Numbered from the stretch's first letter, positions 9,543-19,457 are shown. The stretch is 64,000 nt of DNA from Agrobacterium tumefaciens (GCF_005221385.1 NZ_CP039903.1:1178001-1242000); one strand, 5' to 3'. Program-made: numbers and translations. The notes: generated by a model not told the origin, from the sequence alone.

Positions 9543-10849
9543 CGATCCTCCCCTTTCTGCGCCAACTCATCCACGCCGACGATCTGGTCGCCGTCACGCA
9601 GAAAAGCACTGGCGCTTTCAACGACGCGTTCGGCCGGTTCCAGCCCTTCAAGGATTTCGATGATGCCGTTCTGTGCCAGCCCCAGGCGAACGGTGCGTCG
9701 CGCCACCCTGTCATTGTGATCGACCACGACGAGTTGGGCGGTGCCTTCACGGCGCAGCCGCAGGGCCGCCTCCGGCACGGCGACACGGAACCGGCGCTCA
9801 CCAAGATCGACCTTGCCACGCGCAAATGCGCCAGCGCGCAGATCTGCGGACGGAGGAACGGCGATCCGCACGATACCGAGGCGGCTCTGGGTGTTGACCG
9901 CCGGTTCGACGACACGGATGGTGCCCTGAATGGGCCGGCTCACGCCATTGACGGTGATCGTCACGGACTGGCCTGCCTGCAGCGACGGCAGCACCCGTTC
10001 CGGCGCTTCGGCCAGAAACTCCAGTTCTCCATCCTGCAACAGACGAAACAACGGTTCGGTGCTATCGGGCATCGCGCCGATGCGGGCGTGGCGCTGGGTA
10101 ATGACGCCGGGTTTGGGGGACAGGATTTCGGTGCGTTCCAGTTCAAGACGGTTCTGGGTAAGCTGCGCCTGCGTGCCCGCAAGTTCCGCCCGCGCGCCCT
10201 CGATTTTCGCCGCCGCCATCGCCGCCGCCGCGCGCCGCTGGCCAAGCTGCTCCTTGCTGACGCTGGAACCGGAAAGCCCCTCGGCGCGACGCAGATTTTC
10301 GCTTGCCTCGATCTCGGCGGCCTCCGCTTCCGCAAGCGCAGCACGCGATCGGGCGACATTGGCCTCTGTTTGCTGGACCTGTGCGGCGAGCGTCTTGCTC
10401 TCCAGCCGCGCCAGCAGCTGCCCGGCGGCGACGGTATCGCCGACATCAACAGAAACCTCGACTATGCGTTGACCGGTCACGGCCGTACCGATCGAAATAT
10501 CATTACGTGCAGCGAGAAGACCGGCAACATCCTGGCTGGCGTTGAAATCATAGGAGGCTGCCGCAACGACGGACACATGCGGCAACACTTTGGCGGCCTG
10601 CGCATTCTGCGCCGCTGCCGGTGTTTCTTCGCCAGACAGCATCAGCCACAGAGCGACACCGACAAAAGCGACAGCAACAGCCACCCACCAGAACAGTCTG
10701 GTGGCGGAACCCCGTCTGCGTTTTTCGGCAGATGTGGGCTCGGTATATCCCGTGGAATTTTCAGCGATGGAGCTCGGTTCAGTCATGATGGAAGGGGTCC
10801 GGATGGGAAGTTGAATGAGATGGGAGGATTGCGACGGCTCTCCGGTCAT
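9539..10849 (-). CDS. RND periplasmic adaptor (membrane fusion protein)
   Basis: The 436-residue protein has an N-terminal membrane anchor (about residues 50-70), a lipoyl half-motif, a long Ala/Glu-rich coiled-coil hairpin, the second lipoyl half (EILSPKPGVI) and beta-barrel regions. It joins the RND pump to a TolC-type channel. The chosen ATG at 10849 overlaps the MFS stop as ATGA, which suggests coupling; an in-frame ATG at 10786 would give a shorter cytoplasmic leader and is a real alternative. No strong ribosome site precedes either. The gene overlaps the RND start by 4 bp. Confidence 0.9.
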   Translation of the reverse strand: MTGEPSQSSHLIQLPIRTPSIMTEPSSIAENSTGYTEPTSAEKRRRGSATRLFWWVAVAVAFVGVALWLMLSGEETPAAAQNAQAAKVLPHVSVVAAASYDFNASQDVAGLLAARNDISIGTAVTGQRIVEVSVDVGDTVAAGQLLARLESKTLAAQVQQTEANVARSRAALAEAEAAEIEASENLRRAEGLSGSSVSKEQLGQRRAAAAMAAAKIEGARAELAGTQAQLTQNRLELERTEILSPKPGVITQRHARIGAMPDSTEPLFRLLQDGELEFLAEAPERVLPSLQAGQSVTITVNGVSRPIQGTIRVVEPAVNTQSRLGIVRIAVPPSADLRAGAFARGKVDLGERRFRVAVPEAALRLRREGTAQLVVVDHNDRVARRTVRLGLAQNGIIEILEGLEPAERVVESASAFLRDGDQIVGVDELAQKGEDR

Positions 10850-12147
10850 GGCGGCGATTTGCCGAGCATCCGTGCCGCCTGGCTGAGGAGCACCCAGAGC
10901 ACCAGCCAGCAGAGGGTCGCAGTCAGCCCCCACAGGAACAATGCGGGACCGACAGCCTCCATGCCGAAACCGGCAATCAGCACGGCAAGCGGTGTCGCCA
11001 TCATGGCAATTGCCGCGGTCGTCCCAAGCACGCTCCCTCGGATCGAGGCCGGTGCGCGTTTCAGGAACATCGTATTGGCGAGGGGACCAAGCGCCCCGGT
11101 CGACAGGCCGATCAAGGCAGCCGCAAAAAATAAATATGGGCCGGTCTCAATGAGGGCTATCAGGCCGATCGCAAGCGTAGCGCCGGATATGCCCGCCAGA
11201 AGCACAATGCGTCCGTTCCAGGCATGGCCCCATATGGCAAAGGTGACAGCCGAAAAGGCCGCCCCTGCCCCGGAAACCGCGAGGAACAGCCCAAGGTCGA
11301 GAACATCCGCCCCGCTTGCCTTGAACAGGACCGGCAGAACAACGGCGTTGAGCGCCCCGAAAACCGCCAGCATCACCATGGCGACGACAAGCATGAGACG
11401 CAGCAGCGGTTCGGTGAGCAGGAAGCGCAGGCCCGCTAGTGCCACACCGCCCTTTTCCCGATCCGTGATCCTGCGACGATGGCGCGGCAGGCAGATCGCG
11501 CCGATGATGGCGGCAAGCAGCGAGCAGCCGGCCGTGATCAGCAAGGCATATTCAATGCCGAAAGCCGCGATTGCGATGCCGGCGACCGGTGGACCGAAGA
11601 TCAGCGCAGTGTTTTCCAGCAATTCATCAATGGACGTCACCCGCTCGATCGGCATGCGCGCAACACGGGCGAGTTCCGGCACCCTTGCATCGTGGGCGAT
11701 CATGCCCGGTCCATCGAGAAGAGCACCGATCACGATCAGGCCGATCAGCAGGACGATATCCAGTTGTCCGGCCATCATGAGCAACGGAATGGCTGCAACG
11801 CTGAATGCGCTGGCAAGATCGGCGGTAACGGCAACGACACGCGAACCGAAACGGTCGACAATCGGCCCGCCGAAAAAAGCGCCGATCACCAGCGGCATCA
11901 TGCCAGCCGCCGCTGCAAACCCTGTCCATGCGGCATTGCCTGTCAGGGAAAGCACGATCCACGGCAACACGACGCCGGCCACGGCATTGCCGAAAAGCGA
12001 CAGGCCGCCGGCAAGGATGATGCCATAGAGCGGAATGCGGCTATGCGGCAGACCAAGTCCGCGACGACCGACTTCGGAAACGGCGTCGAGATCGCCATAT
12101 GCCGCCGCAAGGCGCATCGTCTCGGCAGGGCTGCTGTCTGAAGGCAT
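10846..12147 (-). CDS. MFS transporter, MFS_3/EntS-like exporter
   Basis: The 433-residue protein has about 12 hydrophobic segments. It carries the A-like motif GPIVDRFGSRVV between helices 2 and 3 and the EntS-family segment EVTSIDELLENTALIFGPP-like near residue 175. EntS relatives export siderophores and other small secondary metabolites. The ATG at 12147, preceded by GGAG, is preferred over an in-frame TTG four codons upstream. It is the first gene of the MFS-adaptor-RND-PPTase set. Having two different exporters in one operon fits a product exported in two steps, or protection from several compounds. Confidence 0.88.
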   Translation of the reverse strand: MPSDSSPAETMRLAAAYGDLDAVSEVGRRGLGLPHSRIPLYGIILAGGLSLFGNAVAGVVLPWIVLSLTGNAAWTGFAAAAGMMPLVIGAFFGGPIVDRFGSRVVAVTADLASAFSVAAIPLLMMAGQLDIVLLIGLIVIGALLDGPGMIAHDARVPELARVARMPIERVTSIDELLENTALIFGPPVAGIAIAAFGIEYALLITAGCSLLAAIIGAICLPRHRRRITDREKGGVALAGLRFLLTEPLLRLMLVVAMVMLAVFGALNAVVLPVLFKASGADVLDLGLFLAVSGAGAAFSAVTFAIWGHAWNGRIVLLAGISGATLAIGLIALIETGPYLFFAAALIGLSTGALGPLANTMFLKRAPASIRGSVLGTTAAIAMMATPLAVLIAGFGMEAVGPALFLWGLTATLCWLVLWVLLSQAARMLGKSPP

Positions 12148-12601
12148 CACGATCTCCAAATTTCACAGTCCCGGCGCTTCCGGTAATGATGAAGGCGGCA
12201 AATGAGTTGGTCGCACGTCTGCTCGAAGGCGCACGACGGTCCACGTCAGCGACCTCGCCTGCCCACTCCCGTGCATTCGATATTTCATTAATTAAGTAGT
12301 CAGTCTATTTATTATGGAGAAGTATTTTTTGTCAAGCTGGCTCGGAAAAAATGGGAGAGGCAACGAGAATGCCATACGGCTGACGCGTCCCAGACTTTGG
12401 ACGACGCATAAATGCAGAGCGTTGAGATGGCTTGAGCGTCAGCGCATCACAGGTACCATACTTGGGTTTGATGCAAGGATTTCGCGTGCAGGCACATCAA
12501 CGAGCCGCGCTCATTCCTTTGCGCGCACAAAATACGACCAGTATAAAACTTAGTTAAATGATAATTATATCAATGCATAAAGAGAATTTTCTAATCTAAC
12601 T
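12148..12601. other. Promoter region upstream of the exporter operon
   Basis: The 454-bp gap lies between the MFS start and the ClC stop. Bases about 12280-12330 and 12530-12600 are AT-rich. The first stretch contains a TetR-operator-like sequence on the minus strand. A plus-strand frame at 12314-12553 has no recognisable family, no good ribosome site and an odd composition, so it is not called as a gene. Confidence 0.5.
12291..12304 (-). promoter_or_regulatory. Diverged TetR-operator-like site upstream of the MFS exporter
   Basis: Read on the minus strand this is ACTGACTACTTAAT, which matches the tetR palindrome ACTGAGCGCTTAGT at 10 of 14 positions. It lies in the AT-rich stretch about 145 bp before the MFS ATG, a plausible place for repression of the exporter operon by the TetR protein. 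The match is imperfect. Confidence 0.35.
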
Positions 12602-14383
12602 CTATAACTCTCCTGACGCCTCCCGGCGTCTCAGTTCCAGCTCTTCGCTGTAGCGCCTGAGCGTATGGCTTTCGGTGAGCAGACCAACCGGGCGGTTCTC
12701 TATCTTGTCATTAACAACGACCAGCGCTTCGCTTTCCGTGGCATCGAAGGCCGCTGCCGCCTGACGTGCATTCATGGTGGGCAGCAGCACGTCGTTCTTA
12801 TATTGCAGATAGGTCTCAAGGCTGATCTTGCTCGGATCACGATCCATCGGGTCGGCGTAGATTTCCGGCACGAGGACGATGCCGGCATAACGCCCGTCAT
12901 CATGGGTCATGATCACCCGCTGCGTCGAACCGAGCGGGAATTTCTCCTTGAAGGCCGGGAGCCCCATGCTGACATTGGCCTTTCGGATATCGGCACGCAT
13001 CATCTTGCCAACCGTCAGGTCGCGGATCCAGCCAATATCATGGGCGCTGCGAATACTCTCTCCACGCAGGTGAAAACGCCAGGTGGCGAAGGAATAACCG
13101 AAGGTCGTGCGCACCACCAGCGACGTGGTGATGACGGCGGCGAGCACCAGAGCGGTGATCTGGAAGTCGCCCGTCAGTTCCAGCGCCAGGAACGTCATCG
13201 TCAAAGGGCCACCGATGATGGCGGCGGCAAAGGCGCTCATACCAATCACGGCATAAACGATGGGCGCTGTCGAGCCATAGCCGATATAGGGGGCGCAGAG
13301 CGCGAAAACCTTACCCAGAAGCGAACCCATGAACAGCGAGGCGAAAAACAGGCCGCCACGAAAATTGGAACCGATGGAAATGGCGCTGGCCGCCGCTTTC
13401 AGCAGGAAGAGCCCGGCCAACCCGTAAATCGTCAGTTCGGCATCGATATTGAGATGCAGCGCGCCATGGCCGCTCGACAGCACCTGCGGTGAAATCAGCG
13501 CAAGAGCACCGACCGCCACGCCGCCAATGGCCGGACGCAACCAGCCGGGAATGGCGCTTTTGCGGGCCGTCTCCTCGATGAAGGAAACGGTCTGCATCAG
13601 CACGATGCCGATCGCCGCACAAACAACACCCAGAAAGATGGCGGGCACGTAATCCGCAGGCGTCACGCGGCTGGCATCGACAATATCGATCGACAGGCCA
13701 TGGCCGCCGATAATCCCGATAACGGTGGTGGCCACCAGCGCGGAGACGATGAGCGGCGCAAGCGTGACGACGGTATAGGTGCCGATAATGAGTTCGATGG
13801 CGTAAAACGCCCCGGTCAGAGGCGCATTGAAGGCCGCCGCAATCGCACCCGCAGCACCACAGCCGACGAGGATGCGCATGTCCCCTCGCCGCAGTTTCAG
13901 CTTGATGCCGAGCTTTGAGGCCACACCGCTGGCGATCTGCGTGTAACCCGCCTCAAGCCCGACGGACGCGCCGAAACCGTTCGAGACGATGTTCTGCACG
14001 CAGACGATGATGCTGTCCGTCAGCGACAGGCGGCCCCCATGCAGGGCATTGGCCTCGATCGGGTCGACCATCGGTTTCTTGCGGGTCTTTGAAAGAATGA
14101 AGATGATCAGGCCAAGCACGATGCCGCCGACGATCGGTCCAGCAAGCACGACGGGGCCTGAGAGGTCGCTGCTGCTCAGCCGCTCGGTACCGAAGACCAG
14201 AACATGCAGCGCCGTGCTCAACGCGCCGATCAGCGCCACCAGAAGCCCCGCCGCAATGCCGATGAGAGCCGCAAGAGCCACCAGCCCCAGTTCGCCGCGT
14301 CGGAACATCGCCCGCAACCGGCTGGCGCGCAGATTGTCGAAGAAGCTCGCCATACTGGGTGCACGGAAAGGCCGGGTCGACAT
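12602..14383 (-). CDS. ClC-family chloride channel/transporter with C-terminal CBS pair
   Basis: The 593-residue protein has the ClC membrane fold over about residues 30-440, with the GSNFRGGLFF segment (GxFxP-like region) and a C-terminal cytosolic part (about 455-590) resembling two CBS domains. The selectivity-filter region reads GASVGLEAGYTQ: the gating glutamate (Glu144) is kept but the usual Arg and Pro of GREGP are Leu and Gly. The gene is monocistronic as far as seen. Role: chloride or fluoride/other anion movement, possibly in acid or osmotic response. The ion preference cannot be read from sequence. Confidence 0.9.
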   Translation of the reverse strand: MSTRPFRAPSMASFFDNLRASRLRAMFRRGELGLVALAALIGIAAGLLVALIGALSTALHVLVFGTERLSSSDLSGPVVLAGPIVGGIVLGLIIFILSKTRKKPMVDPIEANALHGGRLSLTDSIIVCVQNIVSNGFGASVGLEAGYTQIASGVASKLGIKLKLRRGDMRILVGCGAAGAIAAAFNAPLTGAFYAIELIIGTYTVVTLAPLIVSALVATTVIGIIGGHGLSIDIVDASRVTPADYVPAIFLGVVCAAIGIVLMQTVSFIEETARKSAIPGWLRPAIGGVAVGALALISPQVLSSGHGALHLNIDAELTIYGLAGLFLLKAAASAISIGSNFRGGLFFASLFMGSLLGKVFALCAPYIGYGSTAPIVYAVIGMSAFAAAIIGGPLTMTFLALELTGDFQITALVLAAVITTSLVVRTTFGYSFATWRFHLRGESIRSAHDIGWIRDLTVGKMMRADIRKANVSMGLPAFKEKFPLGSTQRVIMTHDDGRYAGIVLVPEIYADPMDRDPSKISLETYLQYKNDVLLPTMNARQAAAAFDATESEALVVVNDKIENRPVGLLTESHTLRRYSEELELRRREASGEL

Positions 14384-14451
14384 GCTGTTCCTTCTCAGGC
14401 GACGTCAAAGCGCGACGCGCCTGTACTAGTGTTTCAAAGCACGTCCCTGCC

Positions 14452-14475
14452 CCAAAACCGGAGACCGATTTTGAG
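14452..14475 (-). terminator. Hairpin ending the tatD-MBL operon
   Basis: AAAACCG, GAGAC and CGATTTT form a short stem-loop (6 of 7 pairs) 10-30 nt after the MBL hydrolase stop. Its core is almost identical to the hairpin at 4055-4077, and flanking bases resemble a dispersed rhizobial intergenic element. It probably ends the holB-metG-tatD-MBL mRNA. Confidence 0.4.
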
Positions 14476-14483
14476 AGACATGC

Positions 14484-15308
14484 TCAGGGCGCCTCGAACT
14501 CGACTTCGAAACGCATCTGGTCGTAAGCCGGTTCGACGTGATCAGGCGTTTCACGCATTACCGTCTCATAATCGAGCGGAATATGCATATGGGTCAAGAT
14601 CGCCCGTTTGGGTGCGAATCTTTCGATCCAGCCAAGCGCCTGTTCCAGCGAAAGATGGCTGGGGTGGTAGCGGTGCTGCAACGCGTCGATAACGAGAATA
14701 TCGAGGCCGGCAAGCTTGGGCACGCTCTCAGTCGGAAAATCGCTGACATCAGTGCAATAGCCAACGTCGCCGATGCGAAAGCCAAGCGAATGTACATCAC
14801 CATGCTGCTGCATATGCACGTTGAAAGGTATCGGCCCACCTGCCCCGTTAATAATCACAGGCACGTCGATGTCGGCGATGATACGCGGTTCGACGATTGG
14901 CGGATAACTGCTGCCCGGCGGTGTCTCCAGGCAATAGGCGAAACCGTCCCATATGCGCGCCATGGTGACGGGATCGGCATAGATCGGAATGCGGTTTTGC
15001 TGGATGGCGAAATAGATGCGCAGATCATCGATACCATGCAGGTGATCGGCATGGGCGTGGGTGTAAAGCACCGCATCGACGGCCTCCACCTTTGCGGCAA
15101 TCATCTGTTCGCGAAAATCCGGGCCAGTATCGATCACGACAGTTGTCTTGCCGCCATCCGGGCCGATCTGCTCCACCATGAAGGCCGTGCGCGTGCGCCG
15201 GTTCTTCGGATTTTCGGGATCGCAGGCACCCCAGTCGCCGTTGATGCGCGGCACACCGGGCGAAGACGCGCAGCCGAGAACCGTGAAGCGACGACGGTAG
15301 ATTGCCAC
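14484..15308 (-). CDS. MBL-fold metal hydrolase, PhnP-like
   Basis: The 274-residue protein has the metallo-beta-lactamase motif HAHADH (His84, His86, Asp88, His89), the downstream VGYCTDVSDFP metal-binding segment and LTHMHIPLDYE near the C-terminus. Length and motifs match the PhnP/phosphodiesterase-like group that follows tatD in Rhizobiales. It starts 1 bp after the tatD stop. The likely activity is hydrolysis of a cyclic phosphate or similar ester; the exact substrate in this context is not known. Confidence 0.85.
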   Translation of the reverse strand: MAIYRRRFTVLGCASSPGVPRINGDWGACDPENPKNRRTRTAFMVEQIGPDGGKTTVVIDTGPDFREQMIAAKVEAVDAVLYTHAHADHLHGIDDLRIYFAIQQNRIPIYADPVTMARIWDGFAYCLETPPGSSYPPIVEPRIIADIDVPVIINGAGGPIPFNVHMQQHGDVHSLGFRIGDVGYCTDVSDFPTESVPKLAGLDILVIDALQHRYHPSHLSLEQALGWIERFAPKRAILTHMHIPLDYETVMRETPDHVEPAYDQMRFEVEFEAP

Positions 15309-15309
15309 G

Positions 15310-16092
15310 CTACACCCTTGTCATCTTCGAAAAGCAGCGGAAGGCGTTCTCGGTGGTGATTTCGGCCATGCGCTCGAAAGAAACACCATGCACCTCGGCC
15401 AGAACTTCAGCGGTATTGACCACGTAGGAAGGCTCGTTGCGTTTTCCCCGCCAGCGCTTCGGCGCAAGATAGGGCGCATCGGTTTCGACAAGCAGCCGGT
15501 CAAGCGGCACGGTGGCGGCTATATCACGGATATCCTGCGATTTCGGGAAGGTGAGAATGCCCGAAAAGGAAACATAACCGCCAAGCTCAACGCCGGTTTT
15601 CGCCAGTTCAGGACCAGCGGAGAAGCAATGCAGGATGAAGGGGAATGCCCCCTTTTCGCTTTCCGCGCGCAAAATAGCGGCCATGTCGTCATCGGCGCTG
15701 CGGCTGTGAATGACGAGCGGCAGCTTCGTCCGTCTTGCCGCTTCGATATGGCGAATGAGGCCGGTTTTCTGGTCTTCCGGCTTCTGCGTATCGTAGAAAT
15801 AATCCAGTCCCGCCTCGCCGATCGCCACGATCTTGTCGTGGCTTTCCGCCAGCCGCACCAGATCGTCAGCCGAGATATCCAGTTCCTCGGCTGCACTGTT
15901 GGGATGTGTGCCGACCGAGCAAAAGACCGACGGATATTTTTCAGCGATCTTCAAAAGCTCGGGCAGGCGGCGCACCCTGGTCGAGATCGTCACCATCTGG
16001 CTCACGCCGGAGGCATGGGCGCGGGCGATGATATCGTCGCGCTCAGCATCGAAGTCAGGAAAATCCAGATGGCAATGGGTATCGATCAGCAT
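15310..16092 (-). CDS. tatD: TatD family metal-dependent DNase/hydrolase
   Basis: The 260-residue protein begins MLIDTHCHLDFPD, the N-terminal metal-binding motif of TatD amidohydrolases. It carries GEAGLDYFYD, PLVIHSR and VETDAPYLAP later on, giving a complete set of metal ligands. TatD proteins are Mg-dependent 3'-5' exonucleases in DNA repair or RNA quality control. The ATG at 16092, with AGGCGAG before it, is preferred over an in-frame GTG at 16107 that overlaps the metG stop. It is tightly packed between metG and the MBL gene. Confidence 0.93.
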   Translation of the reverse strand: MLIDTHCHLDFPDFDAERDDIIARAHASGVSQMVTISTRVRRLPELLKIAEKYPSVFCSVGTHPNSAAEELDISADDLVRLAESHDKIVAIGEAGLDYFYDTQKPEDQKTGLIRHIEAARRTKLPLVIHSRSADDDMAAILRAESEKGAFPFILHCFSAGPELAKTGVELGGYVSFSGILTFPKSQDIRDIAATVPLDRLLVETDAPYLAPKRWRGKRNEPSYVVNTAEVLAEVHGVSFERMAEITTENAFRCFSKMTRV

Positions 16093-16103
16093 CGGTCTCG
16101 CCT

Positions 16104-17654
16104 TCACGCTTCCGGCGCAACGTAACGCGGGAAGACCGGCTTCGGGGCTTCGAGCGGCGTGCCCGGAACCAGACGACCGGCCTCGCCGAGCGCTGCGAAA
16201 TCGCGTTTGTCAGCGGCAGCTGCAACGAGATCGAGCAACTTGTTGCAGGATTCCGGCATGAAGGGTTGCAGGAGAATGCCGATCTGGCGCACCACTTCCG
16301 CCGTGACGTAAAGCACGGTGCCCATGCGCTCAGGATCAGTCTTCTTCAGCGCCCATGGCTCCTGCGACGCAAAATAACGGTCGGTCTCCGAAACGACGGC
16401 GATGATGGCCGCAAGTGCACGGTGAAGCAACTGCTTGCCCATTTCCTCGCGGCAGAGCGCCAGCAGCCCGTCAGCCGAAGCCAGCATCGCCTTGTCTTCT
16501 TCGGTGAATTCGCCGGGTGCCGGGATCTGGCCGTCGCAATTCTTGACAATCATAGACAGCGAACGGCTGGCGAGATTGCCGATGCCGTTGGCAAGATCGG
16601 CATTGATGCGGGTGGCGATGCCCTCTTCGCTATAGCTGCCGTCCTGGCCGAAGGAAACTTCGCGCAGGAAGAAATACCGCACCTGATCCAGGCCGAAGTG
16701 AGCAACCAGATTGGCGGGATCGACGACATTGCCGAGCGACTTCGACATCTTCTCGCCCTTGTTGAGCAGGAAGCCATGCGCATAGACCCGCTTGGGCAAC
16801 GGCAGCTTCGCGCTCATCAGGAAGGCAGGCCAGTAGACCGCATGGAAGCGGATGATGTCCTTGCCGATGATATGCACGTCGGCGGGCCAATATTTGGCGC
16901 GCGGGCCGTTCCTGTCTTCGATGTAACCCGTGGCGGTGATGTAGTTGGTCAGGGCATCGACCCAGACATACATGACGTGCTTGGGATCGTTCGGAACCTT
17001 GATGCCCCAGTCGAAGGTGGTGCGGGAAATCGACAGGTCCTTCAGGCCGGATTTGACGAAGGAGATGATCTCGTTGCGCCGCTCCGCCGGGCCGATGAAT
17101 TCAGGGTTTTCCTCGTAGAGCTTCAGCAGCTTGTCCTGGTATTCGGAGAGCTTGAAGAAGTAGCTTTCCTCCTCCACCCATTCCACCGGTGTGCCCTGCG
17201 GCCCGTAACGCACGCCGTCGGAGCGCACTTCCGTTTCGTCCTCGCCGTAATAGGCCTCGTCGCGCACGGAATACCAGCCGGCATAGCTGTCCTTGTAGAT
17301 GTCGCCGCTATCGGCCATCAGGTTCCAGATATTGCGCGAGGTCTCGTGGTGGCGCTCTTCCGTGGTGCGGATGAAATCGTCATTCGAGGCGTTGAGCAGC
17401 TTGCCCATTGCCCGGAACTGGTCGGAATTGCGCTGCGCCAGCTCTTCCGGCGAAATGCCTTCCGCCCGCGCCGTCTGCTGCATCTTCTGGCCGTGTTCGT
17501 CGGTGCCGGTCAGGAAGAAAACATCCATTCCATCCAGGCGCTGGAAACGTGCCATGGCGTCCGTCGCAATCAGCTCATAGGCATGGCCGATATGCGGCTT
17601 GCCGTTGGGATAGGAGATCGCGGTGGTGATGTAGAATGGTGTCTTGTCTGTCAT
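16104..17654 (-). CDS. metG: Methionyl-tRNA synthetase
   Basis: The 516-residue class I synthetase has HIGH at residues 21-24 and EKMSKSLG near residue 301. It charges tRNA-Met with methionine. It ends with the anticodon-binding helical domain and lacks the C-terminal EMAP-like dimerisation domain, giving the compact form common in alphaproteobacteria. No Shine-Dalgarno is visible; instead a 9-bp inverted repeat ends 2 nt before the ATG. It sits between holB and tatD in the conserved cluster. Confidence 0.97.
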   Translation of the reverse strand: MTDKTPFYITTAISYPNGKPHIGHAYELIATDAMARFQRLDGMDVFFLTGTDEHGQKMQQTARAEGISPEELAQRNSDQFRAMGKLLNASNDDFIRTTEERHHETSRNIWNLMADSGDIYKDSYAGWYSVRDEAYYGEDETEVRSDGVRYGPQGTPVEWVEEESYFFKLSEYQDKLLKLYEENPEFIGPAERRNEIISFVKSGLKDLSISRTTFDWGIKVPNDPKHVMYVWVDALTNYITATGYIEDRNGPRAKYWPADVHIIGKDIIRFHAVYWPAFLMSAKLPLPKRVYAHGFLLNKGEKMSKSLGNVVDPANLVAHFGLDQVRYFFLREVSFGQDGSYSEEGIATRINADLANGIGNLASRSLSMIVKNCDGQIPAPGEFTEEDKAMLASADGLLALCREEMGKQLLHRALAAIIAVVSETDRYFASQEPWALKKTDPERMGTVLYVTAEVVRQIGILLQPFMPESCNKLLDLVAAAADKRDFAALGEAGRLVPGTPLEAPKPVFPRYVAPEA

Positions 17655-17656
17655 GA

Positions 17657-17696
17657 CGGTCTATCGACTTTACAGGCTGTTTTTTTGGATAGACCG
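17657..17696 (-). promoter_or_regulatory. 9-bp inverted repeat immediately upstream of metG
   Basis: CGGTCTATC (17657-17665) and GATAGACCG (17688-17696) are perfect complements around a 22-nt loop containing an A/T run. In the metG mRNA the hairpin would end 2 nt before the start codon and occupy the place where a ribosome site is expected. It could be a translational control element, a terminator after holB, or both. Confidence 0.4.
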
Positions 17697-17758
17697 CTCT
17701 TAAACCATTGTTCGCAGCAGCGAAAGCGAAGAGTACGATTTGTACGATCCCCGCGCCT

Positions 17759-18784
17759 TCAGACGCCGCGAATATCTTCCAGAATGGAAAGCACCATCTG
17801 CTTCTTGTCGAGATTATAGGCCTGCGCCACGCTGATCCGCTCCGCAAGCATCGAGGAAAGCCGCGCATGTCTTTCCGCCGCCGCTATATCGCCCGCCATC
17901 GCCGCCGCCCGGGCCCGCTCCATCAGCTCTTCCGTCACATGCTCCATGAAGAATCCGAGGACGATATCGCCATCCTTCTGCGCCAGAACCTCAGCAAGCT
18001 TGTGCATCTTCTTGCGTGCTCCCGGCCCTTCCGCAGACATCACCTCGGCAAAGGCCTCAACAATGTCGGAGCCGCCATAATTCGTGAGCTTGAGCGCCTG
18101 CGCCACGCTGCCCTTCGAGGCCGCAATCAAGGCGTCACGCTTTTCGCCGGCGGAGCCGATGCCGAGATGATCGAGTGATTGCACCATATCCGCATCTGAA
18201 AGCGGTAGCAGACGAAGCGGCATGCAGCGGGAGCGGATGGTCGGCAGCAACTTGCCCGGCGCGTGCGACAGGACGAGGAACATCGCCCGCTTCGGCGGCT
18301 CCTCCAGTATTTTCAGGATCGCATTCGCGGCATTGCGGTTGAGATCATCAGCCGGATCGATGATGACGATGCGCCAGTTGCCGGTGCCCGAGGTTTGCGA
18401 GAAGAAATGCCCGGCCCGCCGCACCTCATCCACGGTTATGGCGGATTTCACGCGGCCGGTTTTTTCATCCACCGGACGCGTCAGATGCAACAGGTTGTGC
18501 GATGCCCCGGCCGTGATCTGCCGGCTGACGAGCGACTGCGGATCGGGATCGGCAAGGACATCCGGGGCCGAAGACGGATCTGGGTGGGTGAGGACATGAT
18601 TGGCGAAACGGAAGGCGAGCGTCGCCTTGCCTATCCCTTCCGGCCCTTCGATGAGAATGGCATGATGGCCCTTGCCGGAGCGATAGGATTGCGCGAGGAA
18701 CGCTTCGACTTCCTCATGCCCGAAAAGTTTTGTGTTCTGCTGCGGCGCAATCGCGCCGTCGAGAACGCCCTGAACCTCACTCAT
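17759..18784 (-). CDS. holB: DNA polymerase III delta' subunit
   Basis: The 341-residue AAA+-fold protein has the clamp-loader features expected: a P-loop-like region [15 protein letters not shown], and the sensor/partner segments [24 protein letters not shown] and [15 protein letters not shown]. The delta' subunit helps load the sliding clamp. The ATG at 18784 overlaps the tmk stop by 8 bp, so a longer open frame starting at 18832 is not used. The tmk-holB order is conserved widely. Confidence 0.93.
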   Translation of the reverse strand: MSEVQGVLDGAIAPQQNTKLFGHEEVEAFLAQSYRSGKGHHAILIEGPEGIGKATLAFRFANHVLTHPDPSSAPDVLADPDPQSLVSRQITAGASHNLLHLTRPVDEKTGRVKSAITVDEVRRAGHFFSQTSGTGNWRIVIIDPADDLNRNAANAILKILEEPPKRAMFLVLSHAPGKLLPTIRSRCMPLRLLPLSDADMVQSLDHLGIGSAGEKRDALIAASKGSVAQALKLTNYGGSDIVEAFAEVMSAEGPGARKKMHKLAEVLAQKDGDIVLGFFMEHVTEELMERARAAAMAGDIAAAERHARLSSMLAERISVAQAYNLDKKQMVLSILEDIRGV

Positions 18785-19457
18785 GCGCCGCGCCCACTGC
18801 CGTTCCCAGTTGTTCGAGCAAGGGCTCGACAAAGGACATCACGTCCTCCGCCACCTTCTCCTCCGGCTGGTCGGCATTGACGATACGGCAGCGACGCGGC
18901 TCGGCAAGCGCTATATCGAGATAGGCTTCCCGTCGCTTCTCGTGGGTCTCGATTTCTTCCTTTTCGAACCGGTCGGGCGCAGCCCCCTCATCCGCCCGTT
19001 TTCTGGCGCGCGCCAGCCCCTTTTCGGCGGCGATATCGAAGATCAGCGTCAGTTCCGGCACAACGCCATCGATCGCAATGCGTTGCAGCGTCTCGATGAA
19101 ATCCGGTTCCAGATTGCCGGTCGTGCCCTGATAAACACGGGAGGAATCAAGAAAGCGGTCGCAGAGCACGATCTCGCCACGCGCAAGCGCCGGGCGAATG
19201 ATCTCTTCGACATGGTCGTTGCGCGCCGCCGCAAACAGGATTGCTTCCATGCGCACCCCGAAGGATTCCGCCGCGCCTGACAACAGAACATGCCGAACGG
19301 CCTCCGCACCCGGCGAGCCGCCCGGCTCGCGCGTCACGACCACCTCGAAGCCGCGACCACGAAGCGCCTCGGCAAGTGTGCGAATCTGCGTCGACTTGCC
19401 GGCACCCTCGCCGCCTTCGAAGCTGATGAACAGTCCAGTCTTTTCGGCCAATGTCAC
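18777..19457 (-). CDS. tmk: Thymidylate kinase
   Basis: The 226-residue protein has the P-loop [11 protein letters not shown] (about residues 13-23), the DRF/dTMP-binding motif [14 protein letters not shown] and the LID-region arginines in [10 protein letters not shown]. It phosphorylates dTMP to dTDP. The start is a GTG preceded by AGGAC. It overlaps holB, so the two are probably translated together, linking nucleotide supply with the replisome. Confidence 0.95.
   Translation of the reverse strand: MTLAEKTGLFISFEGGEGAGKSTQIRTLAEALRGRGFEVVVTREPGGSPGAEAVRHVLLSGAAESFGVRMEAILFAAARNDHVEEIIRPALARGEIVLCDRFLDSSRVYQGTTGNLEPDFIETLQRIAIDGVVPELTLIFDIAAEKGLARARKRADEGAAPDRFEKEEIETHEKRREAYLDIALAEPRRCRIVNADQPEEKVAEDVMSFVEPLLEQLGTAVGAAHE

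Noticed and set aside
12314..12553. 79-codon plus-strand open frame in the exporter promoter region
   Set aside because: No family resemblance, no good ribosome site and composition unlike real genes here.
18776..18787. An 11-of-12 match to the phage control motif (GCGCATGAGTGA) in host DNA
   Set aside because: It is the overlapping tmk stop / holB start, fully explained by coding sequence and outside the prophage.
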